DNA of 7,327 nucleotides from DASZTU01 sp035493835. Lineage in GTDB: Bacteria; Pseudomonadota; Alphaproteobacteria; Rhizobiales; Devosiaceae. Under the pieces are notes generated by a model, which did no database searches, was not told where the DNA came from, and saw only the letters and a program-made list of their open reading frames with translations. A program made the translations under genes and the position numbers. The stretch lies in the NCBI GenBank assembly GCA_035493835.1, contig DATJHO010000145.1, positions 1 through 7,327 on the forward strand, given 5' to 3'. Positions within the stretch are counted from its first letter, which is position 1. Each line of letters begins with the position of its first letter. Of the stretch, positions 5,310-7,327 are shown piece after piece.

Positions 5310-6815
5310 ATGGCGCCCGTTACCCGAGACTCCGAGCAGCCCGTCTGGCTCGGTTTGCCGGCAGTTGCTGCCGTCGTGATCCTGCTCACCCTTTTGAAGC
5401 TTTATGTCGGCGCCCGCTCCGGGCTGGTGTTCGACGAGGGCTATTACACCTTCTGGTCCGAGCGACTGGCCGTCGGCTATCTCGATCATCCGCCCGCCGT
5501 GGCGTGGATGATCGCGGCGGGACGAGGCCTTTTGGGCGACAATTCGCTCGGGGTGCGGCTGTTTGCGAGCCTCTTCGGGCTCGGCATTTCGGCCGCCATC
5601 TGGCGGATCGGGACGCTGCTCATCGACCGGCGCACCGCGGCGCTGGCCGTGCTGCTCTACAACCTCACGCCCGCGGCCGGGCTCGGCTTCATCACCACGC
5701 CCGATCCGCCCTCGGTCTTGTGCTGGGTCGCGGTGACCTGGGCGATCGCCGAGTTCACGGTTTCGCGCCGCGCCGACTGGTGGCTGGTAGCGGGGGTCTT
5801 GGCGGGGCTCGGGCTCTGGAGCAAATACACCGATGCGTTTCTCGCGCCGGGCCTGTTGCTGTTCCTGCTGGTCAACCGCGAGCGGCGCGGCTGGCTGAAA
5901 CTCTGGCAAGTCTGGGCGGCAATCCCGCTGGCGCTGCTGGTATTTTCGCCGGTCATCTGGTGGAACGCCCAGCGCGACTGGGCCTCGTTCCGCTTCCAGG
6001 GACAGCGGACGGTGACCGATGGCATCGATCCGCATTTCTTCGGCAATTTCGGCGATTACCTCGGCGGGCAGGCGCTCTACATGGTGCCGATCCTGCTGCT
6101 GTTCACCCTTGGCGGCATCGTGCTGTTCTTCCGGAAGCGAAACGATCCGCGCTGGAGCAGCTTGGCCCTGCCGGTCTGGACGACACTGCCGGCCCTCGCC
6201 TATTTCACCTTCCATACGCTGCACGCGCGGGTGGAGGCGAACTGGCTCATTCCGCTCTGGCCATCGCTGGCGCTGGTTGGCACCGTGACAGTGCTCGCGC
6301 TCTGGGACCGCCGCCCAAGACTCATGGGCGCGCTACTGGCGGTGCAGGTCGCGCTCGGCCTCGGACTGATGCTCACGCTCTATGCGCAGACGCTTTGGCA
6401 GCCGTTCAATCTCGGCGGCGCCGACCGGACGAGCGAGACGCGCGGCTGGGCGGGCATGGAGCACGATCTGAGCGGGCTTGCCGCGGCCAATGGCGCGCAC
6501 TGGATCGCGACCAGCGCCAATTTCGGGCTGACGGGGGAACTGGCGAGCGCCTTCCTCTTCGCGAAAAGCCGGTTGCCGGTGCGGCAGATCGACGAGGCGC
6601 CCCGCTGGGGATTCTTGCCGCCGACCTCGCCGGACGCGCTGGGCTGGCCGGCGCTGTTCGTGAGCCAATCGGCCGATCCGCCGAGCGCGAGCTTCGGCCA
6701 GGCAAAGCTGGTCGGCACGGTGACGCGCAGCGGTGGCAAGTGGCCGCTGGAAAGCTATTCGGTGTTTCTGGTGAGCGCGCCGACGGCGAAGTTCAGGGCG
6801 GATTTTCCGGGCTGA
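5310..6815 (+). CDS. GT39-family integral membrane glycosyltransferase (PMT_2/ArnT-like)
   Basis: This 501-residue protein has the layout of family 39 glycosyltransferases, which move a sugar from a polyprenyl-phosphate carrier to lipid or protein on the periplasmic side of the inner membrane. About eleven or twelve hydrophobic segments cover residues 13-360, for example 13-33, 82-104, 108-128, 134-150, 157-170, 176-188, 199-217, 255-274, 284-300, 311-331 and 339-359. The first periplasmic loop has the expected acidic pair Asp42-Glu43 (FDEGYYTFWS) and YLDHPP (58-62). TPDPPS (130-135), GLWSKYTD (168-175), QRDWASFRFQ (221-230) and ANWLIPLWPS (310-319) are also family-typical. Residues 361-501 form a soluble tail, as in ArnT relatives. 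Donor and acceptor cannot be told. The start at 5310 is chosen because TM1 follows at once and no other start codon lies near. It lacks a ribosome binding site. It stands divergent to truA and convergent with fmt. Confidence 0.9.
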   Translation: MAPVTRDSEQPVWLGLPAVAAVVILLTLLKLYVGARSGLVFDEGYYTFWSERLAVGYLDHPPAVAWMIAAGRGLLGDNSLGVRLFASLFGLGISAAIWRIGTLLIDRRTAALAVLLYNLTPAAGLGFITTPDPPSVLCWVAVTWAIAEFTVSRRADWWLVAGVLAGLGLWSKYTDAFLAPGLLLFLLVNRERRGWLKLWQVWAAIPLALLVFSPVIWWNAQRDWASFRFQGQRTVTDGIDPHFFGNFGDYLGGQALYMVPILLLFTLGGIVLFFRKRNDPRWSSLALPVWTTLPALAYFTFHTLHARVEANWLIPLWPSLALVGTVTVLALWDRRPRLMGALLAVQVALGLGLMLTLYAQTLWQPFNLGGADRTSETRGWAGMEHDLSGLAAANGAHWIATSANFGLTGELASAFLFAKSRLPVRQIDEAPRWGFLPPTSPDALGWPALFVSQSADPPSASFGQAKLVGTVTRSGGKWPLESYSVFLVSAPTAKFRADFPG

Positions 6816-6830
6816 GGGGATGAGTTTTGG

Positions 6831-6978
6831 GGCCAAGGCCCCCTCACCCTACCCTCTCCCCCAAGGGAGAGGGGACCCTGTGGCACGGCCGAGTCCTTCG
6901 AGGAGGGGCACGGCCTCGGCTCGCCTCTCCCTTGGGGGAGAGGTCCGTCCGGTAGGACGGGGTGAAGGGGCCTTGGCC
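6831..6978. repeat. Nested palindromic element between convergent GT39 and fmt genes
   Basis: Outer arms 6831-6849 and 6960-6978 are inverted copies matching at 18 of 19 bases. Within them lie two identical 20-base inverted copies, 6853-6872 and 6924-6943. Each is itself a hairpin with an 8-bp CCTCTCCC/GGGAGAGG stem and a 4-base loop, and the left one extends to 9 bp. Smaller hairpins fill the centre: TCCT-TCG-AGGA (6894-6904), GCCGAG (6888-6893) with CTCGGC (6915-6920), and CCGTCC-GGTA-GGACGG (6945-6960). The whole could fold as a cruciform or a branched RNA. Motifs of the CCCTCACCC-CTCTCCC kind are recalled as dispersed intergenic repeats in Hyphomicrobiales. It probably serves as a two-way transcript end here and codes for nothing. 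Confidence 0.75.
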
Positions 6979-6990
6979 GCACACTCAGCC

Positions 6991-7327
6991 TCAAGAAACC
7001 CGCTTCACCGCGGCCCCGCGCAAGAACGCCGGGCCATCCGTCGCGCCCTTGCCCTCGCGCTGCACCAGCGTCAACCGCACGGCGCCCTCGCCGCAAGCGA
7101 TAGTGAGTTGGTCGTCGAGCACCGCCCCGGGCTCCCCATTGCCACGCGCCAGCGTTGAACGCAGCGCCTTGACACGGACCGGCTTACCCTGCGCCTCGAT
7201 CTCGAACCAGGCGCCGGGAAAGGGCGACAGGCCACGGATGTGGTTGTGAACCTCCGCGGCAGGCAGCGAAAAATCGATCCGGGCCTCGGCCTTTTCGATC
7301 TTCTTGGCGTAAGTGACGCCCTCCTCG
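6991..7327 (-). CDS. fmt: Methionyl-tRNA formyltransferase, C-terminal part (cut by window edge)
   Basis: Only the last 111 residues are present; the gene enters from the right edge and stops at 6991. Fmt formylates initiator methionyl-tRNA with 10-formyl-tetrahydrofolate so that translation can begin with formyl-methionine. The fragment begins in the linker and C-terminal OB-fold domain that grips tRNA. Diagnostic stretches are GVTYAKKIEKAEARID (fragment residues 3-18) and AAEVHNHIRGLSPFPGAWFE (23-42), followed by the beta-rich end that finishes in AAVKRVS. The catalytic N-terminal domain is outside the window. Full length in relatives is about 300-310 residues. In many alphaproteobacteria fmt and truA sit side by side on one strand; here the GT39 gene and a large palindrome lie between them. 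No frameshift is seen in the visible part. Confidence 0.93.
   Translation of the reverse strand, partial: EEGVTYAKKIEKAEARIDFSLPAAEVHNHIRGLSPFPGAWFEIEAQGKPVRVKALRSTLARGNGEPGAVLDDQLTIACGEGAVRLTLVQREGKGATDGPAFLRGAAVKRVS

Noticed and set aside
5292..6224. A 310-codon open frame antisense to the GT39 gene
   Set aside because: It is low-complexity and charged, rich in Gln, Arg and Glu, with no ribosome binding site or recognisable domain. It is a high-GC shadow.
5273..6823. A 516-codon open frame on the plus strand overlapping the GT39 gene in another frame
   Set aside because: Its translation is Arg- and Ala-rich without structure, while the GT39 frame shows regular membrane segments and family motifs.
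1..7327. CRISPR array, tRNA or rRNA genes, insertion sequence or phage genes
   Set aside because: No regularly spaced direct repeats, no tRNA-like cloverleaf or rRNA stretches and no transposase, integrase or phage reading frames were seen.

Overview
The window looks like ordinary chromosome from a GC-rich alphaproteobacterium, most likely of the order Hyphomicrobiales (Rhizobiales). The evidence is high GC content, alphaproteobacterial-looking TruA and Fmt sequences lying close together, and GC-rich palindromic intergenic repeats of the kind scattered through genomes of that group. A Devosia-like genus would fit, but that is a guess from recalled sequence style. It was not tested by a search.

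Layout, left to right. A small exported protein of unknown function (68-463, +) converges on a three-gene sugar-type ABC importer on the minus strand. In transcription order the importer genes are the periplasmic binding protein (4121-3174), the double-domain ATPase (3089-1554) and the membrane permease (1540-521). A perfect 10-bp stem-loop sits between the binding protein and the ATPase, and a GC-rich hairpin sits where the convergent transcripts meet (479-501). A 306-base gap (4122-4427) upstream of the importer holds a tandem 10-bp repeat overlapping a likely -10 box, plus two palindromic repeat elements.

Next come truA (5177-4428, -, tRNA pseudouridine synthase), a divergent glycosyltransferase of family GT39 (5310-6815, +), and the last third of fmt (7327-6991, -, methionyl-tRNA formyltransferase), which runs off the right edge. 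The 132 bases between truA and the GT39 gene carry two back-to-back sigma70-like promoters. The GT39 promoter would start transcription almost on the start codon, so that mRNA may be leaderless. A roughly 148-base nested palindrome fills the gap between the convergent GT39 gene and fmt.

Functionally there are three unrelated blocks: import of an unidentified sugar or sugar-like solute, translation and tRNA housekeeping (truA, fmt), and an inner-membrane lipid-linked sugar transferase placed on the opposite strand between the two housekeeping genes. No catabolic gene or regulator accompanies the importer here. I see no sign of a defence system, phage, transposase or CRISPR array. The most interesting points are the possible leaderless GT39 transcript, the altered sugar pocket of the binding protein, the operator-like tandem repeat and the nested palindrome.
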